NCBI GenBank assembly: GCA_965261695.1
Contig: OZ253474.1
Coordinates: 4,030,001 to 4,094,000 of the forward strand
Direction: 5' to 3'
Source of the DNA: Bin5 sp965261695
Lineage (GTDB): Bacteria; Chloroflexota; Anaerolineae; Caldilineales; Caldilineaceae
DNA: 64,000 nucleotides
Part shown: one piece after another, positions 17,100 through 25,361 of the stretch
Position numbering within the stretch: position 1 is the stretch's first letter
Layout of the letters: every line of letters starts with the position of its first letter
Translations under genes and position numbers: made by a program
Notes under the pieces: generated by a model
Told to the model about the DNA's origin: nothing
Databases searched by the model: none
The model's input: the letters and a program-made list of their open reading frames with translations, nothing else

Positions 17100-17964
17100 C
17101 GCATTGGGCGACCTGGGAAGAAGACTGGGCGCGCAGCGCTATCTGTCATTGTACGGCGTCCTGTCAGCCATCCTGTTGACCGCCGGCGTGATCGTCGTGC
17201 TGTTCCCTATCGCGTGGATGGTCTTCGCTTCGATGCGGCCTCTGGCTGAAACCTTTGGCAGCCCGCCGGCCTGGATTCCGCGCGAGATATCCTCGGAAGC
17301 ATACGCCAAGATCTTTTCCGATCCCCGCCAGTTGCGCTACCAGCTCAACACCTACATCATCTCCTTTTCGACGGCGTTCTTGAGTGTTGGGCTGGGCGCG
17401 CTGGCCGCTTACGGCTTTTCCCGCTTCAGGATATGGGGGGCCGAGATCATCCTGCTCACCATCATGGCGTTGCAGATGCTGCCCGGCGTCTCGATCATCA
17501 TCCCATTCTACAATCTGGCCCGCCGCGCGGGGGTCTGGAACACCTACCTGGGCATGATCATGGCCGATACGGTCTTCGCCCTGGCGATTTCGATCTGGTT
17601 GTTGAAGAGCTACATCGACAGCATCCCCACCGACCTGGAAGAGGCGGCTTTGGTCGATGGATGCAACCGACTACAGGCGCTGTACAGAATTGTGCTGCCG
17701 CTGCTGGCGCCGGGGCTGGTGGGGACCGCTACCTTCGCCTTTCTGTATGCCTGGAACGACTTTGTTTTTGCCACCATCCTGAGAAACGGACATGAACTGA
17801 TGCCGATGACCGTGGCAATTGGCAATTTCTTTACGCAGCAAAATCGGGATTGGAACGCCATTATGGCCCTGAACACGATGGCAACGTTGCCATTGATCGC
17901 CATTTTTGTCTTCCTGCAACGGTGGGTCATTGAGGGTATGACGGCGGGCGCGCTGAAGGAGTAG
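17092..17964 (+). CDS. carbohydrate ABC permease (MalG-like)
   Basis: Second permease, 290 aa, starting 8 bp before the stop of the first. The family loop reads 'EEAALVDGCNRLQALY' then 'VLPLLAPG', and the C-terminus is 'VIEGMTAGALKE'. No ATPase is encoded next to it. An amidohydrolase gene follows after 29 bp and is probably in the same transcript. Confidence 0.93.
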   Translation: MVSALGDLGRRLGAQRYLSLYGVLSAILLTAGVIVVLFPIAWMVFASMRPLAETFGSPPAWIPREISSEAYAKIFSDPRQLRYQLNTYIISFSTAFLSVGLGALAAYGFSRFRIWGAEIILLTIMALQMLPGVSIIIPFYNLARRAGVWNTYLGMIMADTVFALAISIWLLKSYIDSIPTDLEEAALVDGCNRLQALYRIVLPLLAPGLVGTATFAFLYAWNDFVFATILRNGHELMPMTVAIGNFFTQQNRDWNAIMALNTMATLPLIAIFVFLQRWVIEGMTAGALKE

Positions 17965-17993
17965 GCGGCAGCCCTGACGGGGAGGTTGAAACC

Positions 17994-19268
17994 ATGCCAG
18001 ATCAGCAATATAGCCTGTTGAAAGCGAAGCGCCTGATCGATGGAAGTGGGGCGCCAGCTCGGAAGGACATGTCCGTCCTCATTGCCGACGGCGTCATTCG
18101 TGAGATCGGACATCAGGACGAGATTATCGCGCCGCCGCGAACCGAGGTGATAGACCTGGGAGATCGGACCATCATGCCTGGGATCGTGGACGCGCACATG
18201 CACTTCTTCGGCCTGGGGACCGACAGGCCGTTTGGCGGGCTGCCGGGCGATACGGAGGTCTATCGGACGCTGCGGGTCGCGGGTGAGGCCAGACGGATGC
18301 TCGAAGCCGGCATCACCGCGGCGCGCTGTTTGGGTTCGGGCCACATCGGCCCCTCGCTGCGCAAGGCGATCAACGACGGCCACGTTCCCGGCCCGCGCAT
18401 GGTGTCGGCGGGCCATTTCATTTCGTCGACCGCAGGCACCTTCGATCATCTCAGCGTGCCGCTTGATTGGGTCAAGGCGGATGACCTGCTGGCCGATGGG
18501 GTCGACGGCGTGCGCGAGATGGTGCGGCGGCGCATCCGTCAGGGCGCCGACGTGATCAAGGTCGGTCTCTCCCGCTCCGGCGTAATAGGGGACAACTACC
18601 AGGCTTGGGGAGAAGATCCGTACAACCAGATTGCCTCGTACAGCATGGAAGAGATGCAGGCGCTGGCGCAAGAAGCGCATCGCAATAAGCTGAAGGTCAG
18701 CGCCCACTGCATCGGCGATGACGCTGTGCGCCTGGCTCTGGAAACCGATGTCGACACCATCGAGCACGGCTACGGCATCACCGATGAGACGCGCCGCATG
18801 TTGGTCGACAGGAATGTCATGGTCGTCAGCACGATCTGCCAGCTGTACTTCCACGTGCAGGGCGCCGAGCGATTCGACTATCCCGACTGGGCGCGCAAGC
18901 TCTTCCAGCGCCACATTGAAGCGATGCAGGCCGACTTTGAGAAGAATCTGGTCGCCGGCGTCCGCTACGCGCTGGGAACCGACCTCATCGGCTATCCCAC
19001 CCATCCACAGGATCTGGCGGCGAAAGAGTTCGAGCTGGCGGTTGCCTGGGGTATGGATCCGATGCATGCCATCGTCGCCGGTACGCGCATCAGCGCCGAA
19101 GCCATGAGCATGGACCACGTGATCGGGACGGTTGAGCCGGGCAAGTGGGCCGATCTGATTGCGTTCAGCGGCGACCCGTTGAGGGACATTGCCGTCTTGC
19201 AGCGCGTCGAGTTCGTGATGCAGGGTGGAGAGACAATTGTTGATAAGCGAAACGGCGCTGTCCTGTAA
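17994..19268 (+). CDS. metal-dependent amidohydrolase (imidazolonepropionase/prolidase-like)
   Basis: Cytoplasmic TIM-barrel hydrolase of the COG1228 type, 424 aa. It shows the N-terminal beta-sandwich strand, 'MPGIVDAHMHFFG' with HxH at the metal site, 'DVIKVGLS' where the bridging Lys belongs, 'VSAHCIGDDA' and 'TIEHGYGI' with the two metal-binding His, and 'ALGTDLIG' with the catalytic Asp. The C-terminus 'GTVEPGKWADLIAFSGDPL' is the classic ending. These enzymes cleave cyclic amides or dipeptide-like compounds. It has a good ribosome site (GGGGAGG) and sits 29 bp behind an importer, so it probably acts on the imported compound or a product of it. Confidence 0.88.
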   Translation: MPDQQYSLLKAKRLIDGSGAPARKDMSVLIADGVIREIGHQDEIIAPPRTEVIDLGDRTIMPGIVDAHMHFFGLGTDRPFGGLPGDTEVYRTLRVAGEARRMLEAGITAARCLGSGHIGPSLRKAINDGHVPGPRMVSAGHFISSTAGTFDHLSVPLDWVKADDLLADGVDGVREMVRRRIRQGADVIKVGLSRSGVIGDNYQAWGEDPYNQIASYSMEEMQALAQEAHRNKLKVSAHCIGDDAVRLALETDVDTIEHGYGITDETRRMLVDRNVMVVSTICQLYFHVQGAERFDYPDWARKLFQRHIEAMQADFEKNLVAGVRYALGTDLIGYPTHPQDLAAKEFELAVAWGMDPMHAIVAGTRISAEAMSMDHVIGTVEPGKWADLIAFSGDPLRDIAVLQRVEFVMQGGETIVDKRNGAVL

Positions 19269-19283
19269 CCGGCAGCGCCGGTT
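19267..19283 (+). promoter_or_regulatory. short hairpin after amidohydrolase gene
   Basis: AACCGGC (19267-19273) pairs with GCCGGTT (19277-19283) around a 3-nt loop, overlapping the stop codon. There is no T-tract, so it is at most a weak or factor-dependent stop. Confidence 0.3.
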
Positions 19284-19437
19284 GCTCGCGAGATTTGTGG
19301 CGACTTCGGTCGCGGCGAAAAAAGGGGTGATCAGTCACAAATGGGATCCGGGCGCGATTGGGACTTCGTTGTTCGTGGCGCAGGTATGAGGCGAAGCAGA
19401 GGCCTCAACACAATCTGGCATTGCCAAGGAGGCAATA

Positions 19438-20745
19438 ATGCGCAGTAGCGTTTTGTATCGAATCCTGGTAGCTTTGTTGGTTTTGACGGTCCTGGCATCG
19501 GGTTGCGCGCAGGCCCCCGCCGCGCAAGAGGGCGCCGCCTCAGAAGAGGCCGCAGCGGAGGTCGTTGAAATTACCTTCCTTCACGTGTGGGGTGAGGATT
19601 GGCAGGAGCCGGTCTGGGACAGCATCATCGCCGAGTTCGAGGCGGCCAATCCCAATATCAAGGTTACGATGAGCTATGTGCCCTATACCGATTCGGGCGC
19701 GAAGATGCGGGCCGCGGCGTTGGCAAATGACGCCTCCTTCGACGTGCTGCCGATGGGGCCGGAGTATATCGCCAGCCTGGTCAACGTGGGCTATCTGGAG
19801 GATCTCAACCCATGGCTCGAGGCTGAGCCCGAGTTTGCCGACAGCCTGGCGCCTGAAGCGTCGATGAAGTTCCAGGACGCCACCCGCGCCCTGGGGATAT
19901 ACATCTTCCCCTTCCATCTTCTGTATAACGTCGACATGTTTGCTGAGAAAGGGCTAGAACCGCCGTCCAATTGGGAAGAGTTCCGCGAGGCGGCGCAGGC
20001 GCTACGCGACGAGGAGCAGGGTATCTACGGATATATGGCTACGATGTCCTTTGCCGAGGTGCTGACGACCCGCATGTTCCTTTACCGCCTGGCGCAACTG
20101 GGCGGCAAACTATTCGATGAGGATGGCAACGTCGCATTCGACTCGCCCGAAGGGCTGGAGACGATCAGGTGGTGGAAGGCGTTCTGGGATGATGACCTGA
20201 TCTCGCCCGCTTCGTTGACCATGCCGTGGCCGGGCATTATGGAGTTGATGGCAGCCGGGCGACTTGGCATGTTCACCGACGGCCCCTTCACCGCGACCTA
20301 TCTGAAGAGCCTGAATCCCGACATCAATATCGCTTACGCACCTCCCTGGCGGGATGAGACGGGCGGCATCGTCTGGAACGTCACCGGCATCGCCATGAGC
20401 GCAATGTCGGAAAACAAGCAGGAGGCCTGGGAGTTCATCAAGTTCCTCTACTCCGACGAGATCGCCAGCCGCCTGACCGACGAGATTATGGGCGCGCCGG
20501 TACCCACCAAGGCGGTGATGGCGTCCCTCAAAGAGAGCGACAATCCCGTCATGCGCGAGGTTCCCGACCTGTTCGCGCAGGATCCCGACTTCAACATCCA
20601 ACAGCCTGTCCTGCCCAATATGGAGAAGCTGGTGGACGCGGTGTCGGTCGCCTTTCACGAGGTGATGCTCGATGTGAACGATCCCGAGTCGGCTCTGAAG
20701 GAGATGGCCGAAATCTGGCAAGCCGAGATCGACGCGGCGCGTTAG
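19438..20745 (+). CDS. ABC importer sugar-binding lipoprotein
   Basis: Family 1 solute-binding protein, 435 aa. The signal peptide ends in the lipobox ASGC at residues about 20-23, after 'ILVALLVLTVL'. The first strand 'ITFLHVWGEDWQEPVW' and the C-terminal 'EAWEFIKFLYSDEIA' segment are typical of sugar binders. The start ATG follows AAGGAGGCAATA. It leads the fourth importer of the window, with permeases at 20851 and 21806. The amidohydrolase upstream and the M20 peptidase downstream suggest that the substrate may carry an amide or amino-acyl group; this is inference. Confidence 0.93.
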   Translation: MRSSVLYRILVALLVLTVLASGCAQAPAAQEGAASEEAAAEVVEITFLHVWGEDWQEPVWDSIIAEFEAANPNIKVTMSYVPYTDSGAKMRAAALANDASFDVLPMGPEYIASLVNVGYLEDLNPWLEAEPEFADSLAPEASMKFQDATRALGIYIFPFHLLYNVDMFAEKGLEPPSNWEEFREAAQALRDEEQGIYGYMATMSFAEVLTTRMFLYRLAQLGGKLFDEDGNVAFDSPEGLETIRWWKAFWDDDLISPASLTMPWPGIMELMAAGRLGMFTDGPFTATYLKSLNPDINIAYAPPWRDETGGIVWNVTGIAMSAMSENKQEAWEFIKFLYSDEIASRLTDEIMGAPVPTKAVMASLKESDNPVMREVPDLFAQDPDFNIQQPVLPNMEKLVDAVSVAFHEVMLDVNDPESALKEMAEIWQAEIDAAR

Positions 20746-20781
20746 AATTTTCTGCGCCACAGTTTCCGGCGCTGGTCAAAC

Positions 20782-20823
20782 GCCGTGTCCCGTGTTCGCT
20801 GGCGCGCGTTCGCGGGACACGGC
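20782..20823 (+). promoter_or_regulatory. perfect stem-loop between binding-protein and permease genes
   Basis: GCCGTGTCCCG (20782-20792) pairs perfectly with CGGGACACGGC (20813-20823), 20-nt loop, no T-tract. Same position within the operon as the hairpins at 1611, 11182, 16053 and 30428. Confidence 0.6.
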
Positions 20824-20850
20824 CGCTGGATTCTCCACGCGAGGAGCGAT

Positions 20851-21831
20851 ATGCCGCAAGAGACGGGTCACGCACGGTCCAGCCCATTGGGGAAGAGTGC
20901 GGATCGCAGCGCTGGCCGGCCCGTGCGCTCACAATGGCTGCGGATACGGCGCGAGTTGACGGGGTACTTTCTCGTGGCGCCGGCGCTGATATTCCTGCTC
21001 TTGCTCACCGTCTATCCCCTGGCGCGCACAGTGCAGATGAGCTTCACCGAGCTGAAGGCAGGTGAATGGATATTCGTCGGCCTGGAGCACTACCGGGCTG
21101 CGCTGGACGACAAGTGGTTTTGGAACAGTGTCAGGGCGGTGGCGGCGTTCACCATTCCGGCGCTCGTGCTGCACCTGCTGATTGGCCTGGGCTTTGCCCT
21201 GCTGCTGAACGAGACCTGGTTCAGCACAGGCCTGCGAAACTTCATGCGCGGGCTGCTGATTCTGCCCTGGGTCTTTTCGACGCCGGCCTCGGCGTTGATG
21301 TGGGCGTTGCTGTTGCATCAGACCGGCCCGCTCAACTACCTGGTGGTGGGCGTTCTCGGCCGGAATGCGCCCATCCCGTTCCTGGCCGGCAGCCCAAGTC
21401 TGGCGATGGGCTCCCTCGTCGCCATCAACACGTGGTTGTCCTACCCGTTCTTCATGATCATCATTCTGGGCGGGCTGCAAGCGATTCCGCCTGAACTGTA
21501 TGAAGCGGCCAAGGTCGATGGGGCCAGCGCCCTGCAACGATTTCGCCATGTCACCCTGCCGCAGTTGCGCACGATTCTGCTCGCCGTCACGACGATCGAC
21601 TTCATCTTTACTTTCGGCCAGCTCGACCTTGTGCAGCTGTTGACCCGGGGCGGGCCGCTCAGGCGCACCGAGACGATTACCTACTATGTCTACAAGACCG
21701 GGCTGCTCGACGGCAATCTTGGCTACGGTTCGGCGGTCAGCACGCTGATGCTGCTGACCCTGCTCGTCTTGATTGTCATTTACGTGAAACTGCTGTCGCG
21801 CGGGGGTGAGAGTGGCGAAACAAGCTTTTAG
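20851..21831 (+). CDS. carbohydrate ABC permease (MalF-like)
   Basis: Inner-membrane subunit, 326 aa. ATG 20851 is preferred because GAGGAG lies five bases upstream; the GTG at 20785 would start inside the spacer hairpin. A Ser/Arg-rich cytosolic tail precedes the first helix 'LTGYFLVAPALIFLLLLTVY'. The ATPase-contact loop reads 'YEAAKVDGASALQRFR' then 'TLPQLRT'. Its end overlaps the next gene by 26 bp. Confidence 0.93.
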   Translation: MPQETGHARSSPLGKSADRSAGRPVRSQWLRIRRELTGYFLVAPALIFLLLLTVYPLARTVQMSFTELKAGEWIFVGLEHYRAALDDKWFWNSVRAVAAFTIPALVLHLLIGLGFALLLNETWFSTGLRNFMRGLLILPWVFSTPASALMWALLLHQTGPLNYLVVGVLGRNAPIPFLAGSPSLAMGSLVAINTWLSYPFFMIIILGGLQAIPPELYEAAKVDGASALQRFRHVTLPQLRTILLAVTTIDFIFTFGQLDLVQLLTRGGPLRRTETITYYVYKTGLLDGNLGYGSAVSTLMLLTLLVLIVIYVKLLSRGGESGETSF

Positions 21832-22669
21832 AATTGGCCGCGGCGCGCCGATCAGCACGAGGCAACTCGTCGTCGCTGCGGTGACGATGGTGGGCGCCGC
21901 GATCATGTTGGCGCCGATCGTGCTGATGGTCAATGCCGCAGTCAGACCGATCACGGAGATCCTGGCCTATCCTCCCAAACTGATACCCGAGCAGATCACG
22001 CTTGAACATTTCGCCAACGTTGTCTCTGACGAGGAGAACCAGCGTCATTTTGCCAACAGCTCCATCCTGGCGTTCTCGTCGCTGATCGTCAGCGTCGGCC
22101 TCGGCTATCTGGCGGCTTATGCTTTTTCGCGCTTCAGGCTGCGCGGCGGCAGAGCGATGCTGCTCGGCATCCTCGGCATCCTGATGATCCCGCGCATCCT
22201 TCTGATCATCCCTTATTTTCGTCTCGCCGCAGCCTTTCACGTGCGCGACACAATTCCCGGGCTTGTCATGGTGAACGCGGCTTTCACCATGCCGATCGCC
22301 ATCTGGCTGCTGAAAGGTTATATCGACTCGATCCCCGTCGAGCTTGAAGAAGCCGCGATGATCGACGGCTGTTCGCGGCTGCAGGCGGTCTGGCGGGTGC
22401 TGATTCCAATATCGGTGCCAGGCATTGTCGGCATCGGCACCTTTGTCTTTGTCGCTGCTTGGAACGAGTACATTCTCGCCATCATCCTGACCGATACGCC
22501 GGCCACCCAGCCGCTCACGATTGCCCTGGCGAAGTTCTTCGGCTATGTTGCCCGCGACTGGAATTCGATCATGGCGCTGTCGACGATCGCCAGCCTGCCC
22601 CTGGCCCTTATTTTCGTCATCTTCCAACGTTACGTGGTGCAGGGGATGACCAGCGGCGCGGTAAAATAG
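21806..22669 (+). CDS. carbohydrate ABC permease (MalG-like)
   Basis: Second permease, 287 aa, starting with GTG inside the end of the previous gene; a second in-frame GTG at 21812 is also possible. The family loop 'EEAAMIDGCSRLQAVW' and the ending 'VQGMTSGAVK' are clear. It is closely related to the permease at 17092 (shared 'LLKGYIDSIPVELEEAA' versus 'LLKSYIDSIPTDLEEAA'), suggesting the third and fourth importers are duplicates with diverged binding proteins. Confidence 0.93.
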   Translation: MRVAKQAFRIGRGAPISTRQLVVAAVTMVGAAIMLAPIVLMVNAAVRPITEILAYPPKLIPEQITLEHFANVVSDEENQRHFANSSILAFSSLIVSVGLGYLAAYAFSRFRLRGGRAMLLGILGILMIPRILLIIPYFRLAAAFHVRDTIPGLVMVNAAFTMPIAIWLLKGYIDSIPVELEEAAMIDGCSRLQAVWRVLIPISVPGIVGIGTFVFVAAWNEYILAIILTDTPATQPLTIALAKFFGYVARDWNSIMALSTIASLPLALIFVIFQRYVVQGMTSGAVK

Positions 22670-22688
22670 TGCAGCGCAAGGAGAGAGC

Positions 22689-23870
22689 ATGACGCCGGAG
22701 TCCGTTGACGCCGATCTGATACGCCGCCTCAAAGGCACGCTGAACGGCTGGCTGCCCGACTTCAAGTCCGACCTGGCCTGGCTCGTGGCGCGTGATCGCG
22801 GTTCGGAGCACAAGGCCGGGGTGGACGCGGCCGCCAACTGGATGCTCGACAAACTGCGCGATCTGGGCTGCGACACCGCGACCTACCCGAGCGATGAATT
22901 CGGCATGGCCGTGGCGGGCACACTGAAAGGGCGCGGGCAGGGGCGGGCCTTGCTGGTTGCCCACCTCGACACCGTCTGGCCCAAAGAGACCGCGGCAGGC
23001 TGGCCGCTACGGATCGAGGGCACGCGCGCAATGGGCCCGGGCGTGGTCGACAATGCCAGCGGCAGCCTGGCCGGCTACTACGTCCTCCAGGCCCTGCACG
23101 CGGTCGGGTACGATGATTTCGCCGAGATCACCCTCCTGTGCAACGGCGACGAGGAGGTCGGTTCACCCTTCTCCAAAGAGATCATACGGTCGCTGGCGCG
23201 GGGTCGCGACGCGGCCTTCATCCTGGAGGCGCCGTCCAACCCGGACGAAATCATCAGCCAGCGCGCCGGGCTGATGTACTACGACCTGCGGGTGACCGGC
23301 AAGAATGCTCATGCCGGTGTCGAGCCGGAAAAAGGCTATAATGCCATTCAGGAGTTGTGTCTGAAACTGAACGAGTGTCAGAAGATCGCCGCTGAGAGCG
23401 ATGTGCTGACCGTCAGCGTGTCTACGATTGGGGGCGGACAGCGCCCCAATATCGTGCCGGACTCCGCCCGCGCCCAGATCGATGTTCGCGTCGAAACATT
23501 GGCCGAAGCGGAGTTGGTGGACGCCCACTTTCACGCGGTCGCGCAGCGGGTCTGGGTCGCCGGCACATCTGCCGCCCTCAGCGGCGGCGTCGCGCATCCA
23601 CCGATGCAGCGCGGCCCGCAGTCGCCGCGGCTGGTCCAGTCCGCCCAGGCCATCGGCCGCGTGCTGGGCATCGAGTTGAAAGACACCTTCTGCGGCGGCA
23701 CATCCGACGGCTGTTACAGCGCAGTCGTGGGTACGCCTACGCTCTGCGGGCTGGCGCCCTTCGGCGCTCTTTACCACACCCGCGACGAGTACCTCGATCT
23801 GAGCACGGTCGTACCGCGTGCCGCCCTCATCGCGGGGCTGGCGGCTGCCTGCGGCGCGCAATCGGGATGA
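22689..23870 (+). CDS. M20 family metallopeptidase (glutamate carboxypeptidase-like)
   Basis: Two-zinc hydrolase, 393 aa, of the CPG2/ArgE/DapE type. Metal and catalytic residues are in place: His92 and Asp94 in 'VAHLDTVWP', Asp in 'GPGVVDNASGS', the paired Glu in 'NGDEEVGS' near residue 155, and the C-terminal His in 'GALYHTRDEYLD'. The lid domain holds 'GKNAHAGVEPEKGYNA', characteristic of carboxypeptidase G2 relatives. It would cleave an N-acyl or C-terminal amino acid from a small substrate in the cytoplasm. It starts 19 bp after the fourth importer and is probably in that operon. Confidence 0.9.
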   Translation: MTPESVDADLIRRLKGTLNGWLPDFKSDLAWLVARDRGSEHKAGVDAAANWMLDKLRDLGCDTATYPSDEFGMAVAGTLKGRGQGRALLVAHLDTVWPKETAAGWPLRIEGTRAMGPGVVDNASGSLAGYYVLQALHAVGYDDFAEITLLCNGDEEVGSPFSKEIIRSLARGRDAAFILEAPSNPDEIISQRAGLMYYDLRVTGKNAHAGVEPEKGYNAIQELCLKLNECQKIAAESDVLTVSVSTIGGGQRPNIVPDSARAQIDVRVETLAEAELVDAHFHAVAQRVWVAGTSAALSGGVAHPPMQRGPQSPRLVQSAQAIGRVLGIELKDTFCGGTSDGCYSAVVGTPTLCGLAPFGALYHTRDEYLDLSTVVPRAALIAGLAAACGAQSG

Positions 23871-23898
23871 GCAAAGCGAACCTGTCAGGAGATACCTC

Positions 23899-25314
23899 AT
23901 GTCCAATGGCCCGGAAGGCGCCCCTGTAAGACTGGCCCCGATTTCCTTGCCTGACTTCGGTCTGCCCCGCAGCCAGCCGGCGGTTGGCCGGGCCGAGTAC
24001 GTGGCCCGCATCGAGCTGGCACGCGCACGAGCGATACAGGCGCAGCTCGATTTTCTGCTCGTCTACGGCGACCGGGAACACTTTGCCAATCTTGCCTTTC
24101 TCACCGACCACGATCCCCGTTTTGAAGAGGCGATGCTGGTAATAGACTGCGCGGGGGGCAAGCCAGTTCTGATCCTGGGCAATGAGGGGCTGACCTACGC
24201 CGAGTTGGTCCCGGTCGATGTCGAGCGACGACTCTACCAGGGCTTCAGCCTGCCTGGCCAGAAACGCAGCGACAGCCCGCGGCTCGAACCCGTCCTGCGG
24301 GCGTGCGGTATCAGGCGCGGCCATCGCGTCGGCCTTGTGGGCTGGAAATACGCAACGCCCGCCGAAAGTGACGACCCTGACCGTTGGCTGGACGTGCCGG
24401 CCTTCATCGCGGACACGGTGCGCGCGCGCACCGCTGACGCGCAACGCGTGATCAATGCTACGCCGATCTTTATGAACCCGGCGGACGGACTGCGCAGCCT
24501 GAACAGCGCGGACCAACTGGCTGCCTTCGAGTTTGCAGCGGCGCACTGCTCGCAGTCGGTACGCAATCTGATCGAGCAGTTGCGGCCCGGCATGACCGAA
24601 TTGGAAGCAGCGCACAGCTTGCAGTTGAACGGTCTACCGCTCTCGGCCCACTTGATGCTTTCCTCCGGCCCGCGCGCCCGCCTGGGCCTGTCCAGCCCGA
24701 CCAGCCGCCTGATCCGGCAGGGCGATCCCTTCTTTGTCGCGCTCGGTCTGCGCGGCGGCCTGACCGCGCGCGGCGGTTTTGTGGTTTCGGACGCTTCGCA
24801 GCTGCCGACAGAGAGCGCCGCCTACCTTGAGCATCTCGTGCAGCCCTATTTTGCTGCTGTCGCCGCCTGGTATCAGCATCTTGGCATCGGGATGGCGGGC
24901 GCGGCCATGCAGGCCGTGGTCGAAGATGCGCTGGCGGGGCACAACATCGGCATTGCGCTGAACCCGGGCCATCTGATCCACCTGGACGAATGGCTGAATT
25001 CGCCGATCTACGCCGGCTCGGAGCTGCCGCTGCGCGCCGGCATGTTGATTCAGTGCGACATCATCCCCGTGGTTGAGCCGCACCTTCACACGACAAATGC
25101 CGAGGACACGATCGCGTTGGCGGATGAAGACCTGCGCGTCCAACTGGCCGCCGACTATCCCGACCTATGGCAGCGCGTGCAGGCCCGGCGCGCCTTCATG
25201 CAGGACGCGCTTGGCATTCGGCTCAAGCCGGAGGTGCTGCCATTCTCCAATATGGCTGCCATGGTGCAGCCCTTTGCGCTAAATCCAAACCAGGCGATGG
25301 TCGCCGCAGCCTAG
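23899..25314 (+). CDS. M24-like (pita-bread fold) protein, probably not a metallopeptidase
   Basis: 471-aa protein resembling Xaa-Pro peptidase/creatinase relatives: an N-terminal creatinase-like domain ('HFANLAFLTDHDPRFEEAML') and a C-terminal half with family order ('LRPGMTELEAAHSL', 'NPGHLIHLDEWLNSPIY'). The five metal ligands of active M24 enzymes are not in their usual motifs. The strand that should carry two Asp reads 'FFVALGLRGGLTARGGFV', and the terminal Glu pair reads 'IQCDIIP' and 'NAEDTIALAD'. It may be a non-peptidase such as a creatinase-type hydrolase or a binding protein. ATG 23899 was chosen because TCAGGAGA lies upstream. It follows an M20 peptidase and probably belongs to the same operon. 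Confidence 0.7.
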   Translation: MSNGPEGAPVRLAPISLPDFGLPRSQPAVGRAEYVARIELARARAIQAQLDFLLVYGDREHFANLAFLTDHDPRFEEAMLVIDCAGGKPVLILGNEGLTYAELVPVDVERRLYQGFSLPGQKRSDSPRLEPVLRACGIRRGHRVGLVGWKYATPAESDDPDRWLDVPAFIADTVRARTADAQRVINATPIFMNPADGLRSLNSADQLAAFEFAAAHCSQSVRNLIEQLRPGMTELEAAHSLQLNGLPLSAHLMLSSGPRARLGLSSPTSRLIRQGDPFFVALGLRGGLTARGGFVVSDASQLPTESAAYLEHLVQPYFAAVAAWYQHLGIGMAGAAMQAVVEDALAGHNIGIALNPGHLIHLDEWLNSPIYAGSELPLRAGMLIQCDIIPVVEPHLHTTNAEDTIALADEDLRVQLAADYPDLWQRVQARRAFMQDALGIRLKPEVLPFSNMAAMVQPFALNPNQAMVAAA

Positions 25315-25361
25315 CTCGATTGCGGCAAACCTGGGCATCTCCAAAAGGGAGGCTGACAACG

